This document shows, in pieces, positions 25,829-35,446 of a DNA stretch of 64,000 nt (its first letter is position 1; the number at the start of each line of letters is the position of its first letter). A program made the position numbers and the translations under genes. Origin of the DNA: Bacteroidaceae bacterium (GTDB lineage Bacteria > Bacteroidota > Bacteroidia > Bacteroidales > Bacteroidaceae). The notes beneath the pieces were generated by a model that did no database searches, was not told the origin of the DNA, and saw only the letters and a list, made by a program, of their open reading frames with translations. The stretch spans positions 1 to 64,000 of the forward strand of contig JAIKWU010000021.1 of the NCBI GenBank assembly GCA_024684455.1, written 5' to 3'.

Positions 25829-26317
25829 TTAATAGGTGCGATACAGAATCCAAGCATCTGGATACTTCTGGCGGAGGACATTGCGTGAACTGATGGCGGC
25901 AGACTTGTCGTCGAACGAACTGGCTACGACACGGTACATTCCGGTTTCGGGATTCTGAGCCACCTGTGCGCTATAGCCGAGGCCGACAAGGGTGTTGCGC
26001 AGGTTGTTGGCGTTGTCAGGACTCTTGAACGAGCCGCACACCACATTGTAAGCCTTCAGGGTGCCACCGTTCATCACGTTCAGACGCTCCGTACGCACAT
26101 TGACATTCTCCTCTTCCTCCACAGCCGTTGTTGACTGAGTTGTAGTGACTGGGGTCACGACTGGGGTGATGCTCACTGGCTCGGTTTCTGTTTGCTGTGC
26201 AAGTTCAGCAGCCTTGGCTTTCTCGTAAGCCTTCTTGTAATTACTTTCTTTCGACTTGCAGCCAGTCAGTGCCAGTGCCATGACGATGGCGCAACCAAGG
26301 ATAAGATTTTTCTTCAT
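25829..26317 (-). CDS. SPOR-domain lipoprotein
   Basis: A 162-residue lipoprotein (lipobox ALTGC, Cys20). Residues 20-80 are a low-complexity linker with many Thr, Val and Glu residues. The C-terminal 80 residues (LKAYNVVCGSFKSPDNANNLRNTLVGLGYSAQV...YRVVASSFDDKSAAISSRNVLRQKYPDAWIL) form a SPOR domain, which binds denuded glycan strands of septal peptidoglycan. It is probably a periplasmic envelope protein at the division site or outer membrane. Confidence 0.93.
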   Translation of the reverse strand: MKKNLILGCAIVMALALTGCKSKESNYKKAYEKAKAAELAQQTETEPVSITPVVTPVTTTQSTTAVEEEENVNVRTERLNVMNGGTLKAYNVVCGSFKSPDNANNLRNTLVGLGYSAQVAQNPETGMYRVVASSFDDKSAAISSRNVLRQKYPDAWILYRTY

Positions 26318-26426
26318 AATGATAAAATGTTAATAATAGATGTTCATTTTCTCTGCGAATTTACTGCTTTACGACATCTTTACCAAAATATCTATTATAA
26401 AAAATTGTTAAACAGGCGAGTTTTTG

Positions 26427-26456
26427 TTGTTTTTAAGAAAATTATACGTAATTTTG
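26427..26456 (+). promoter_or_regulatory. Promoter of the YtxH-holin-like operon
   Basis: TTG at 26427-26429, 19 bases, TAATTTTG at 26449-26456. The first ATG is at 26510. Confidence 0.65.
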
Positions 26457-26509
26457 GGGCGTAAAAGACAATTATTCACCTTTTGTTTAACTTAAAAACC
26501 TTTATCATC

Positions 26510-26755
26510 ATGAACAACAAAACAGGACTTGCAATTGCTGCATTGTTGGGCGGTGCCCTGATTGGTGGAACACTGGGACTTCTCTTTGCTCCTGACACAG
26601 GCGAACGTCAGCGTCGTAAAATTAAAGTCGCTCTCGAGCGCCACGGTATCAAACTGGCTAAAGAAGAATTCAACAAACTGGTTGACGAACTGAAGAACAT
26701 CGGTAAGAAGGATGACATCGACGAAGATCCTGCTGCCGATTACGACGTTGAATAG
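26510..26755 (+). CDS. YtxH-domain small membrane protein
   Basis: An 81-residue protein with a single Gly/Ala-rich N-terminal membrane helix (GLAIAALLGGALIGGTLGLLFAPDTGERQRR), the YtxH/GvpP-type signature, then a charged helical tail ending DEDPAADYDVE. YtxH proteins are often stress-induced. I start at the ATG at 26510 because the upstream frame (MFNLKTFII) overlaps the leader. The next gene starts 13 bases after its stop. Confidence 0.9.
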   Translation: MNNKTGLAIAALLGGALIGGTLGLLFAPDTGERQRRKIKVALERHGIKLAKEEFNKLVDELKNIGKKDDIDEDPAADYDVE

Positions 26756-26768
26756 ACGACTGAACATC

Positions 26769-27182
26769 ATGCAGGACAAAGACCTTCAGAACACCATCGA
26801 TGAAGGAAAACAGTTGTGGCTGCTGGTTGAAAAGTATGCCAAGTTGGAACTGGTGGAGAAACTGACGTTTCTGCTCACTGTATTCATCCTCGGCGGAATC
26901 CTTTTCGCACTTGCATCCATTGCTCTCTATTGCTTCTGCATGTATCTGGTAACAGCCCTTGAAGCCCAAATCGGCAATATGGCACTCAGTTATGTCATTG
27001 TCGGCATGGTGCTCCTTCTGGCTGCCTTCCTCATCTACTTGTTCCGTAAGAACCTCATCTCCAAGCCCCTCATTCGCTCGCTGATGAAAGAATACTTTGA
27101 GGAAAAAGAAGACGACGAGGACGAACAGAAAATGAGTGAAGAAACGAAGGCAGCGAAACTGTCCAGGTCAACAGAAGCATAG
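26769..27182 (+). CDS. Phage-holin-superfamily-III-like membrane protein (DUF1469 type)
   Basis: A 137-residue protein with two central transmembrane helices (FLLTVFILGGILFALASIALYCF and LSYVIVGMVLLLAAFLIYLF) flanked by acidic cytoplasmic ends; the tail (EYFEEKEDDEDEQKMSEE) is strongly charged. This layout matches the putative holin-X/DUF1469 proteins that often follow YtxH genes; despite the name these are not phage lysis genes here. Start set at 26769, where MQDKDLQNTIDEG begins. Confidence 0.87.
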   Translation: MQDKDLQNTIDEGKQLWLLVEKYAKLELVEKLTFLLTVFILGGILFALASIALYCFCMYLVTALEAQIGNMALSYVIVGMVLLLAAFLIYLFRKNLISKPLIRSLMKEYFEEKEDDEDEQKMSEETKAAKLSRSTEA

Positions 27183-27187
27183 ACGAT

Positions 27188-27439
27188 ATGGACTATCAGA
27201 GCATCACTTGCATCGAAGACCTGAAACGCGAGAAGCGGCACACGATGAACGACATTCATCGCTCGTCGAAACGCTTGCGTACACGAGTACAGCAGACGGT
27301 GTTTCCAGAGGACACATCCCTCATGCAGTCACCTGTCGGAGTGGTACGCTATGCCGCTTACGGCATTACCGCGTTCAAGTCGTACAATGCTTTTGTCAAA
27401 CTGCTGAGACTACTCAGTGCCAAGAAGAAAAAGGACTGA
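27188..27439 (+). CDS. Small hypothetical third gene of the YtxH operon
   Basis: An 83-residue basic protein, no signal. It contains a short hydrophobic stretch (GVVRYAAYGITAFKSYNAFVKLLRLL) and a Lys-rich end. It follows the holin-like gene by 5 bases and is followed by a strong terminator, so it belongs to the same envelope/stress operon. Family not recognised. Confidence 0.75.
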   Translation: MDYQSITCIEDLKREKRHTMNDIHRSSKRLRTRVQQTVFPEDTSLMQSPVGVVRYAAYGITAFKSYNAFVKLLRLLSAKKKKD

Positions 27440-27456
27440 ATCCACGATGTTCAAGC

Positions 27457-27500
27457 AAAAAAGATGCGCAGCCCACTGAGGTCGCGCATCTTTTTTGTTT
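27457..27500 (+). terminator. Terminator between the YtxH operon and mutS2
   Basis: AAAAAAGATGCGC (27457-27469) and GCGCATCTTTTTT (27484-27496) form a 13-bp stem with A- and T-runs on both sides, so it may serve both converging transcripts. Confidence 0.88.
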
Positions 27501-27505
27501 TCATC

Positions 27506-30004
27506 TTATATCAGGTCAACAACGGTGATGCCGGCACCGCCAAACTGCGGATGCTCGTCATGGTAATCGGCTACAGCAGGAATCGTCGCCAGATACTGAC
27601 GAATGAGCGTTCGCAAGATGCCATTGCCTGTTCCATGCAGGATGCTGATGCGTGAGGCAGAGGCGACAAGTGCGTCGTCCACAAAATAGGTAACTGCTTG
27701 CAGGGCTTCGTCAGCACGCATTCCACGCACATCGATTTCTGTTTTGAAATGAAGCGAAGTATCGCGGATGTTGTCCTGCGTCTCGCGACTGACAAAGGTG
27801 TCGGCACGTTTCTCCTGCTTGGGCTTCGAAGCGGGTTCAAGTTTCTTCAGTTTAATGTTTGTCTGGATACTGCCGAAGATGACCTGCGCCTCCGTTCCGT
27901 TGATTTTCTGAATCTGTCCAACTACAGTCTGTCCTTTCATGCGCACATACATGCCTTCTGCAAGAACGATTTCTTTGGGCTTCTCTGGTGCTGATGAAAG
28001 AGTAGGGGAGTTAGCCTTTTCCAGTTTCTTGTCCTTACGACGCTGCTGGCGCGCCTTGATCTTCTCCATTTGGCGCCGCACACGCTCTTCCATTGCTTCG
28101 GTGTCGATGTTGTGCACCTCCTGTTTGAAGTCAGCAAAGTCCTGACGAATGTTTTTAGTGCGCTCCTTTTCTGCCTGCGCCTCCTTGATTTCGCGGATAG
28201 TCTGCTCTATGCGTGCGTTCGATTCAGAGAGTAATTGTTGTGCCTGCTCCTTAGCCTTGGCGAGAATCACTTTCTTCTCCTCCTGAAGACGCTGTATGTC
28301 GGCTTCGTAACGCTCAATAGTCTGCTCCATCTTCTTCTCATGCTGATGGATGGACTGGCGTTTGTTTTCCCAATAGCGTTTGTCGCGCACGATGTCCTGC
28401 AGATATTTGTCGGCGTTAATATAGTCCTGTCCAACGATGTCGGAAGCGTCTTGTATGACATCTTCGGGAATACCGATTTTGCGGGCAATCTCGACTGCAA
28501 ACGAACTGCCTGGGTTTCCGATGCGAAGTTGGAATAGCGGCTGCATTTCCTGTCTGTCGTATAGCATCGCGCCGTTTACGATTCCATCTGTTTCCTGAGC
28601 CAATTGCTTGAGGTTCTGATAATGTGTCGTGATGACGCCAAAGGCATGTTTATAGTTGAAACGTTTCAGTATAGCCTCGGCCATGGCACCTCCTATCTGC
28701 GGTTCAGTTCCACCGCCAAATTCATCAATCAGGAGCAGGGTAGTGGCATCACTATGGCGCAGCATATACTTCATATTCAGCAGGTGAGAAGAGTAGGTCG
28801 AGAGGTCGTCTTCAAGGCTTTGCTCATCACCGATGTCGATATAGATATGCTTGAAAATACCACACTGGCTGCCCTCAGACAATGGTACAGGCATACCACA
28901 CTGTAACATATACTGCACCAGTCCGACGGTTTTAAGGCACACCGACTTACCTCCAGCATTCGGTCCAGAAATCAGAACAATGCGTTGGTTGGGACTCTTC
29001 AATTCGATGTCTAATGGAACGACTTTTTGGTTCTTCTTGTCAAATGAAAGACGGAGTAGGGGGTGTACTGCCATGCTCCAATCGATGGACTGGCGACTGA
29101 CAAGACAGGGCTTGACTGCACCTATCTTCTTGCTAAACAATGCTTTAGCACGGATAAAGTCAATATCGGCAAGAAATTCGTAACTCAGCAACATCTCATC
29201 GGCGTATGGGCGTATTTCTGCTGAAATCTCTCGCAGAATCCGTGTGATTTCACGACGTTCCTCGTTTTCCAACTCACGAATCTGGTTGTTTGCTTCGACC
29301 ACTTGTGTGGGTTCGATATAGACAGTACGCCCGGAATCAGATTCGTCATGTACGATTCCGCCAATTTTTCGTTTAAGAGCAGGTGCAACAGGGATGACTA
29401 GTCGGCCGTCGCGCAGAGTAGGAGTAACGTTCTTCTCCACAAGACCTTCTGATTGCGCACTTTTAAGGATGTTGTTGAGCAGGCGTGATATGCTGTTGGT
29501 GGCATTCCGAATTTCGCGTCGTATTCGAGCCAAATCCTTGGATGCGCTGTCCATCACATTGCCATAATCGTCGAGAATGTGAGTGATTTTCTTCACAATA
29601 GGTACAAACGTCGCGATGTGTTCACATTTCTTGGCTAGCCGTGGATAGAGATAAATGTCGCTTTCTGTTTTTTGAAGGTAATTGACAATCTGTGAAATCG
29701 TTGCCAATGAACGGCATAACTCAAGCAGTTCATCTGTTTCAAAGAAAGTGTTTTCGATGCGAATTCGTTTGAGAGCCGTACGTGTATCGTAGAAATGTGA
29801 GTCTGGAAAATTGCCGAGATCCAGAATCCGCATCATCTCATCGGTTTCTGAAATCATCCGCGTTACGTTGTCAAAGTCATCGGAAAATTTCATTTCCTGT
29901 ACTCGCTGTAAACCGAGCGTACACAGGCATCGTTCCGATAACAATTCACGTATTCGGCTAAATCCTATTTTATCTTCAAAGTTCTGAGGGTAGGTCATCT
30001 TCAA
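27506..30004 (-). CDS. mutS2: Endonuclease MutS2
   Basis: An 832-residue MutS2/Smr protein, related to mismatch-repair MutS but acting in recombination suppression or ribosome-collision rescue in studied bacteria. The ATPase has Walker A GPNAGGKS around residue 343, then LLIDEFGGGTEPQ (Walker B) and a long coiled coil (WENKRQSIHQHEKKMEQTIERY). The C-terminal 75 residues are the Smr nuclease domain: EIDVRGMRADEALQAV and LHGTGNGILRTLIRQYL. The full domain order is intact. Confidence 0.97.
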   Translation of the reverse strand: MKMTYPQNFEDKIGFSRIRELLSERCLCTLGLQRVQEMKFSDDFDNVTRMISETDEMMRILDLGNFPDSHFYDTRTALKRIRIENTFFETDELLELCRSLATISQIVNYLQKTESDIYLYPRLAKKCEHIATFVPIVKKITHILDDYGNVMDSASKDLARIRREIRNATNSISRLLNNILKSAQSEGLVEKNVTPTLRDGRLVIPVAPALKRKIGGIVHDESDSGRTVYIEPTQVVEANNQIRELENEERREITRILREISAEIRPYADEMLLSYEFLADIDFIRAKALFSKKIGAVKPCLVSRQSIDWSMAVHPLLRLSFDKKNQKVVPLDIELKSPNQRIVLISGPNAGGKSVCLKTVGLVQYMLQCGMPVPLSEGSQCGIFKHIYIDIGDEQSLEDDLSTYSSHLLNMKYMLRHSDATTLLLIDEFGGGTEPQIGGAMAEAILKRFNYKHAFGVITTHYQNLKQLAQETDGIVNGAMLYDRQEMQPLFQLRIGNPGSSFAVEIARKIGIPEDVIQDASDIVGQDYINADKYLQDIVRDKRYWENKRQSIHQHEKKMEQTIERYEADIQRLQEEKKVILAKAKEQAQQLLSESNARIEQTIREIKEAQAEKERTKNIRQDFADFKQEVHNIDTEAMEERVRRQMEKIKARQQRRKDKKLEKANSPTLSSAPEKPKEIVLAEGMYVRMKGQTVVGQIQKINGTEAQVIFGSIQTNIKLKKLEPASKPKQEKRADTFVSRETQDNIRDTSLHFKTEIDVRGMRADEALQAVTYFVDDALVASASRISILHGTGNGILRTLIRQYLATIPAVADYHDEHPQFGGAGITVVDLI

Positions 30005-30124
30005 CTATTTTCCGCAATTATAATATTAGTATTTCTATCTGTAGTTTTAATTAAACATAACCGCTATTATATTCCAAAAGTGGCATAGATGGAATGGAAG
30101 TAGGAATCGCTAAAAAATGAATCT

Positions 30125-30234
30125 CAGATATGAAATAGTACCAGCGCGTTGGTACAGTTGTACCACTGGGATGAAACAATTGTACCTCTGCGGAGAAACA
30201 ATTGTACCACCGCGGTGAAACTTTCATATCAATA
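30125..30234. repeat. 22-bp-period intergenic repeat array C (five units)
   Basis: Anchors at 30125 (CAGAT), 30147 (CGTTG), 30169 (GGATG), 30191 (CGGAG) and 30213 (CGGTG), exactly 22 bases apart. Units read GTACC, a GC-rich linker, then GRWACARTT, nearly identical to array B, which lies 4.4 kb away. Confidence 0.87.
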
Positions 30235-30253
30235 TCGTGACACTCTGATTAAA

Positions 30254-31633
30254 CTATTCTTCACTTGTAAACATATAGTCCCAGCATGGCAACAAGATGG
30301 GTTTTTGTTGCGCTGCTTTCAGAATTTTCTCCGAAAGATATTTCTTATTAACTACCAAACGGAACAGATATTCGTCGAGCCACTGGTCGGTCATAATGAG
30401 ATGGCCTTTGAAGCCTGATGATGCTCCCCACGAATTTTCGACCTCCCATTTTAAAGGACGCTCGTCAGCATCTAGATCGACTGCTTTAAGTGTCATAGCA
30501 TGGCTTGATCCGCTGTCGTAAGTCAGGATTCGTTCACGTTTATCCATACCGAACTGAACACCTAAAATGCTGCTGTAGTCATAGTTCTTAAGATCCAAAA
30601 GTCCACGGCTGCTGTCGAGTTCTTTGGCGACGTCGCACGACATGTACATCATGGTCGAATCCTTGATACTGACGATGGCTGCATGTTTGATTTCCTCCAT
30701 CGGAAGATTGATATACAGCCAGTTATGTCCGTCGTAGGTATGGCGATCATACTCGATTTCATAAGTCTTCCAATAGTCGCGCGTCGGATCATTCATCAGC
30801 ATGACATAATTAGCATGAAGATCGTCGCCTATCATCTCGGCATAAAACTGCCGTGGTGTGTATGTTCGTGGCTGTTCGGTATATTGGCCATCTTTGTTTT
30901 TGGGAGCCCACGTGAACACTGTCGGAGGTTGACCATAACCGAGCACAAGCATGTGGTAGATTTCGGCAAGCATGTCTTCCTTCATTTTCTGCAGGTTTTC
31001 TTTGGGTGAGGCCTGGCGTAGGCGCAGACCGTCTTCACGTAATTTACGTTCGATGAGCGAACGGAAACGCGAGGTGCTGTTCGAGGCGTAAGTTTCTGGC
31101 ATGATACCTTTCGGCACAAGACCGTATTTCATGACGAGGTCGGCCACTCCCGTGAATGTGCCGCCATCGCTCAAAGGATGCTTGAAAAGCCATTCGACGG
31201 TTTTGTCGTCCATCTGTCGCTGACGGGTGTCGATGACAGCCTGAAGGAAAAGATTCGACTTCTCAAGTTGGTCGTAAAAGAACAGATACACCTGCGAAAA
31301 CTCCAGTTCGTTGAGGTTGCGATGGTTGATAACCTTGCTGCGTAGCACGTTCAGTCCAGTGAACAACCAACATCGGCCGCTCGATTTCTGGTCGGTAATC
31401 CCCTTGGAGGGCACGGAATTGCTGAAATACGTGTATTGCTCACCTAGATTGTCACTGTTGACAGCAAAGGTACGAATGTCATTAGACGCCAAACCATTAC
31501 GCAAAGCACGCTCCGTAGCGGTCAGTTCTCCTTTCTGCTTCAGACGGCTCAGCATGTCAGACGAGATACCGCCTTGTGCCGAAACCACCATGGTAGTTCC
31601 CAAGAGAATTGTCATGAGAAGTAGTTGTTTCAT
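30254..31633 (-). CDS. C1-family aminopeptidase (bleomycin hydrolase/PepC-like)
   Basis: A papain-fold cysteine peptidase of 459 residues. It begins with a Sec signal (MKQLLLMTILLGTTMVVSAQ), so unlike classical PepC it is exported. The catalytic Cys88 is in KSSGRCWLF, His in SGSSHAMTLKAVD and Asn in VENSWG, all intact. Its ATG overlaps the stop of the calcium ATPase by 4 bases. The open frame continues upstream inside the ATPase gene, but the signal peptide marks the start at 31633. Confidence 0.94.
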   Translation of the reverse strand: MKQLLLMTILLGTTMVVSAQGGISSDMLSRLKQKGELTATERALRNGLASNDIRTFAVNSDNLGEQYTYFSNSVPSKGITDQKSSGRCWLFTGLNVLRSKVINHRNLNELEFSQVYLFFYDQLEKSNLFLQAVIDTRQRQMDDKTVEWLFKHPLSDGGTFTGVADLVMKYGLVPKGIMPETYASNSTSRFRSLIERKLREDGLRLRQASPKENLQKMKEDMLAEIYHMLVLGYGQPPTVFTWAPKNKDGQYTEQPRTYTPRQFYAEMIGDDLHANYVMLMNDPTRDYWKTYEIEYDRHTYDGHNWLYINLPMEEIKHAAIVSIKDSTMMYMSCDVAKELDSSRGLLDLKNYDYSSILGVQFGMDKRERILTYDSGSSHAMTLKAVDLDADERPLKWEVENSWGASSGFKGHLIMTDQWLDEYLFRLVVNKKYLSEKILKAAQQKPILLPCWDYMFTSEE

Positions 31634-34146
31634 ATTGCTGTTTGATTTAAGAGTTTTCGGTTGATGATGTAAATAATGACATTGATGAAGAATGTGGCTG
31701 TGATAATGATAGCCCAACTCAGTGGGTCTAATGGCACAACTCCCAGCATTTTACCTCCTAACTCCACCATAACCACCTGTCCGAAAAGGATGATGAGTAC
31801 AATGGATGTGAATCCCCTCCCCCACTGCTGATGGAACAACGATGTTTGTGTGTTGAGCAGACGGACATTGAACAGATTCCAGAATTGCAACATCACAAAA
31901 GTAGTAAAAAAGAAGGTGAGTTCGTAGGAATGCAGGCGTGCATTGTATTGGTCAGCCTGGAAGAAATGATGGAAATCAGTGATTGCGTCTATGTTGTGTG
32001 TCTTAAAATACCACAGCAACCAGCCTAATACCATCAGAAAGATGAGACTCGTCGCCATCATGTTGGCAATCATCCTTCGGTTGATGATAAAGGCATGGCG
32101 ACGACGGGGACGTTCTTTCATTACTTCAGCAGACGGAGGTAATGATGCCAGGGCCATGGCAGCAAAGGTATCCATAATCAGATTAACCCAAAGCATCTGG
32201 GTGACATTCAGCGGGTTTTCCGTACCAAAGAATGCGCCTACAAACACCACTACACATGCCACAACGTTCACCGTTAACTGGAATAGTATAAATCGTTGGA
32301 TATTTTTGTAGAGCGAACGGCCCCACATGACGGCTTGCACGATGCTGGCAAACGAATTGTCAAGTATGGTGATGTCGCTGGCTTCTTTGGCAACAGCCGT
32401 CCCGTCACCCATCGAAAGCCCCACATGCGCGGCTTTCAGTGCAGGGGCATCATTGGTACCGTCACCTGTCACAGCCACTACCCTGCCCTGCTCGTCACGC
32501 AACTGTTCGACAATGCTTTTCTTGTCCATCGGCCGGGCACGAGCCACAATCTTGTCGGCATCAATACCCAGTTGCCTACCAATCTCCTGTGCTGTGGCTG
32601 GGCTGTCACCCGTAATGATACGGACTTCAATGCCCGCCTCTTGACACTTGCGAATGGCATCAGACACTTCGGGACGGATAGGGTCGCTAATGCTGACGAT
32701 GGCAATGAAAGTTTTGTCTTTAGCAAAACCTATCGTTCGCATTCCCCGCCTTTGGCATTCGGCTGTCCAAGCATCAAGTTCTTCGCGTGAGACGTTTCCT
32801 CCAATGTGGTCACACATGTCAAGCACAATCTCAGGCGCTCCTTTAATATATTGTATGACATGATGATCGACCGACGACTCTACCGTCGAAGCCATGTACT
32901 TGATTTCTGTTGAGAAAGGCACCTCGTCAAGCACGGTTACTTGTTTGCGCAGTTGCAATATATCGGATTGCACCCCACGGGCATACAACAGCAAAGCGCC
33001 CTCGGTCGGGTTTCCCACAACCTTGTCGCCATCGAGCGAGGCGGTGGAATTGACGACGATATTCTCCAGAAAATACGGGTTCATGTTATCGCCGCACAGC
33101 ATCACATTATCCACACGCATCCGGTTTTGGGTGAGCGTGCCCGTCTTGTCGGTACAGATGACATCTACAGCCCCCATCGTCTCGCAAGCATGTAGGCGCC
33201 GCACCAGGTTATGCGTCTTCAGCATTCGCCTCATGTTGTAGGCTAGGCTAAGCGTAACAGCCATCGGCAGGCCTTCAGGCACAGCGACGACGATAAGCGT
33301 CACGGCTATCATAACGGCTTTCAGAAGATACATGAAGAAATGAGCCATGACAAAGTCGGCCTCTGGCTCGTAGGTGGCAATTTTGACTGCAATAATCAGG
33401 AATGCCAGCACAAAACTGAGACGTGAAATCCAGCGACTCAGCCTGTCCAGTTGTTCATTTAGGGGGGTCTTTACTGTGGAATCAATGCGGACGGATGTGA
33501 AAACCTTTCCGTTTTCCGTGGCATCGCCTACAGCGTCAACCTGCATCACAGCATGTCCTTCAAGCACGTTTGTACCACGTAGCACTCGATTGGAGGGAAA
33601 GGTGGCAGCGGCATCGAACAGGCGTTCATCACAGGTCTTGCGGCACATCGGTTCGCCCGTCAGTGATGATTCGTCCACTTGAAGATTGTGACTTTCGAGA
33701 AGAAAGCCGTCGGCAGGTATTTCATCGCCTGTGGCCAAGACAATGATGTCGCTTACGACCACGTCGCGGCGGGGAATGGCTTGAGCCCTCCCCTCCCGAA
33801 GCACCTTCACTTGGACATCGTCGTCGATACGAGTGAGAAGGACAAACTCGCGTTCGGCCCTGTACTCAAACCAAAAGGCCAGCACCGTAGCGAGCAGAAT
33901 AGCCACGACGATGCCGACTGGTTCAAAGAATACGTTGGCACCTTCTTTCAGATAGTAATACTCATAAAAGGAGATGCCAATTGACAGCACAGCGGCCACC
34001 AGCAAGATGCGAATAAGCGGGTCGTTGAATTTCTTGAGAAGTTTGAGCCAGGGGGATTGACGTTCACGTTCAGTCAGAACATTCCGGCCATATCTCTGAC
34101 GATTCTCCTCAACTTGTTGTGCAGTCAGTCCTCTGGAATCATTCAT
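31630..34146 (-). CDS. Calcium-type P-type ATPase (PMCA/SERCA-like)
   Basis: An 838-residue cation-translocating ATPase in the inner membrane. Order: N-terminal cation-ATPase domain (TAQQVEENRQRYGRNVL), actuator domain with the ESSLTGEP motif (159-166), helix 4 motif VPEGLP (289-294), phosphorylation site DKTGTLT (333-339), GDGTNDAPAL hinge motif, then the C-terminal helical bundle (NLIMDTFAAMALASLPPS), typical of calcium pumps. The true ATG is at 34146, where ATGAATGA overlaps the stop of the upstream S41-like gene. Calcium export is the family assignment; the metal is not proven. Confidence 0.94.
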   Translation of the reverse strand: MNDSRGLTAQQVEENRQRYGRNVLTERERQSPWLKLLKKFNDPLIRILLVAAVLSIGISFYEYYYLKEGANVFFEPVGIVVAILLATVLAFWFEYRAEREFVLLTRIDDDVQVKVLREGRAQAIPRRDVVVSDIIVLATGDEIPADGFLLESHNLQVDESSLTGEPMCRKTCDERLFDAAATFPSNRVLRGTNVLEGHAVMQVDAVGDATENGKVFTSVRIDSTVKTPLNEQLDRLSRWISRLSFVLAFLIIAVKIATYEPEADFVMAHFFMYLLKAVMIAVTLIVVAVPEGLPMAVTLSLAYNMRRMLKTHNLVRRLHACETMGAVDVICTDKTGTLTQNRMRVDNVMLCGDNMNPYFLENIVVNSTASLDGDKVVGNPTEGALLLYARGVQSDILQLRKQVTVLDEVPFSTEIKYMASTVESSVDHHVIQYIKGAPEIVLDMCDHIGGNVSREELDAWTAECQRRGMRTIGFAKDKTFIAIVSISDPIRPEVSDAIRKCQEAGIEVRIITGDSPATAQEIGRQLGIDADKIVARARPMDKKSIVEQLRDEQGRVVAVTGDGTNDAPALKAAHVGLSMGDGTAVAKEASDITILDNSFASIVQAVMWGRSLYKNIQRFILFQLTVNVVACVVVFVGAFFGTENPLNVTQMLWVNLIMDTFAAMALASLPPSAEVMKERPRRRHAFIINRRMIANMMATSLIFLMVLGWLLWYFKTHNIDAITDFHHFFQADQYNARLHSYELTFFFTTFVMLQFWNLFNVRLLNTQTSLFHQQWGRGFTSIVLIILFGQVVMVELGGKMLGVVPLDPLSWAIIITATFFINVIIYIINRKLLNQTAI

Positions 34147-35419
34147 GGTTGAGAATCGTGTTGAGCAGCAATTCTTTTTCGTTGCCGTAAGGATAGAGGT
34201 AGAGACTGTTCCGTTCGTTCCGTTCGTAGTCGGGAGCAATGCCTGAGTCGTAGGCGTAATCACCATCTGCATCGGCAACATAGGCAACTGCTGGATGCAG
34301 GGTGACAAAGAAGTCGGAAGGAATCGTTGATGTCGTAACGATTTGACCAGCCGTCTTGGTGCCAAGAGTGAGGACAGACTCATCTCCCAACGCTTTTCTG
34401 AGTCCACGGATGAGCCACTCTGCAGCACCCTGTGTATATGAACTGGTAATCACAAACAGTGCTTTGGTTTGTATGTGGTTCGCAATCGATTCATCGTTGA
34501 ACGGAATAGATGTATTCGACGCACTCTTTTGCTCACGGTATAGGGTCTTGGCAAAGATTTGTCCTCGTTGGCTTTCATCGACGAAATATGAAGCAAGCCG
34601 ACAAGCCATGTCGAGCGTGCCGTCATTGCAGAGACGCAGGTCGAGCACAAAAGCGTCATATTCCACTCCTGCCAGCGAGGCCATGATGCTGGAGAGTTCG
34701 TCGCGATAGGTGGTCAGTGTGCCAGAACGCTCTGTTTGTCCTTCTGTCAGACGGTTACACATGAGATAGGCTACCTTGCCTGCCGATGTGGTTAAGACAC
34801 GATGGATAGGAAACGCCTTGTCTTCGACGTACTCCGAGGCTGCCAGTTCAACTGTTACCTGATCGCTCCACACGTACGTGCCTTCTGCTTCGTTCACATC
34901 CAGATGTTCCACCGTCAATGTGCGAGATTTGCCGTTGATGAGGTTCTTGGCAGTGGTAGCAGTGAATTTCGCACCGTCAATGGTAGTGATGAAATCTCCG
35001 CGCTTGAGTCCGCAACGTGAGGCGGGACTCCCTTCATAAACGGTCATGATGCGACCGAACTGACGGCTGGTTTCACCTGTTGGGTCGGTCATCACGACTA
35101 CATCCAAGCCATAACTATCCAAATGGTTGAAACTGCCGCGCTGATGAGCATCTTCGGCAATCGTATCGACAGCGCACCACGACCAGGAGTCTGTCACCGG
35201 AGCCTGTTTTGTGAGTTTATTGAAAAAATCCTTGGGCTTGGCAAAATACTCTTTCCACGACAATTCTTTCAGATGGTCGCCCCAAAGGTATTCCTGGCGC
35301 ATCACGTCCAACATCCAGTGATCGCGTGCAGTCCGTTCTTCGTACTCATTAGAACGGTCTTTTCCACACGATGCCAGAAGTGCGCACAATGCTATGAGAT
35401 AGAGGAGGTTGAGTTTCAT
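34139..35419 (-). CDS. S41-peptidase-like lipoprotein, catalytic residues apparently lost
   Basis: A 426-residue lipoprotein (lipobox LASC, Cys18) with the domain order of C-terminal processing peptidases: N-terminal helical part, PDZ-like domain (FGRIMTVYEGSPASRCGLKRGDFITTIDGAKF), and the S41 core (DAFVLDLRLCNDGTLDMACRLASYF). The nucleophile region reads TSSYTQGAAEWLIRGL where active members have SASE, giving Gly in place of Ser, and the lysine region reads GTKTAGQ where active members have T-[FY]-GK, giving Gln in place of Lys. It is therefore probably a non-enzymatic binding protein. It overlaps the calcium ATPase start by 8 bases. Confidence 0.88.
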   Translation of the reverse strand: MKLNLLYLIALCALLASCGKDRSNEYEERTARDHWMLDVMRQEYLWGDHLKELSWKEYFAKPKDFFNKLTKQAPVTDSWSWCAVDTIAEDAHQRGSFNHLDSYGLDVVVMTDPTGETSRQFGRIMTVYEGSPASRCGLKRGDFITTIDGAKFTATTAKNLINGKSRTLTVEHLDVNEAEGTYVWSDQVTVELAASEYVEDKAFPIHRVLTTSAGKVAYLMCNRLTEGQTERSGTLTTYRDELSSIMASLAGVEYDAFVLDLRLCNDGTLDMACRLASYFVDESQRGQIFAKTLYREQKSASNTSIPFNDESIANHIQTKALFVITSSYTQGAAEWLIRGLRKALGDESVLTLGTKTAGQIVTTSTIPSDFFVTLHPAVAYVADADGDYAYDSGIAPDYERNERNSLYLYPYGNEKELLLNTILNHE

Positions 35420-35446
35420 ACAGGTTAATATAGTAGCGCGGTTATG

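Noticed and set aside
26769-27182. Phage lysis holin / prophage remnant
   Set aside because: No other phage genes are nearby; the YtxH-holin-like arrangement is a normal chromosomal operon in this phylum.
32941-33195. Open frames opposite the calcium ATPase
   Set aside because: All lie antisense to intact P-type ATPase motifs and have no recognisable pattern.
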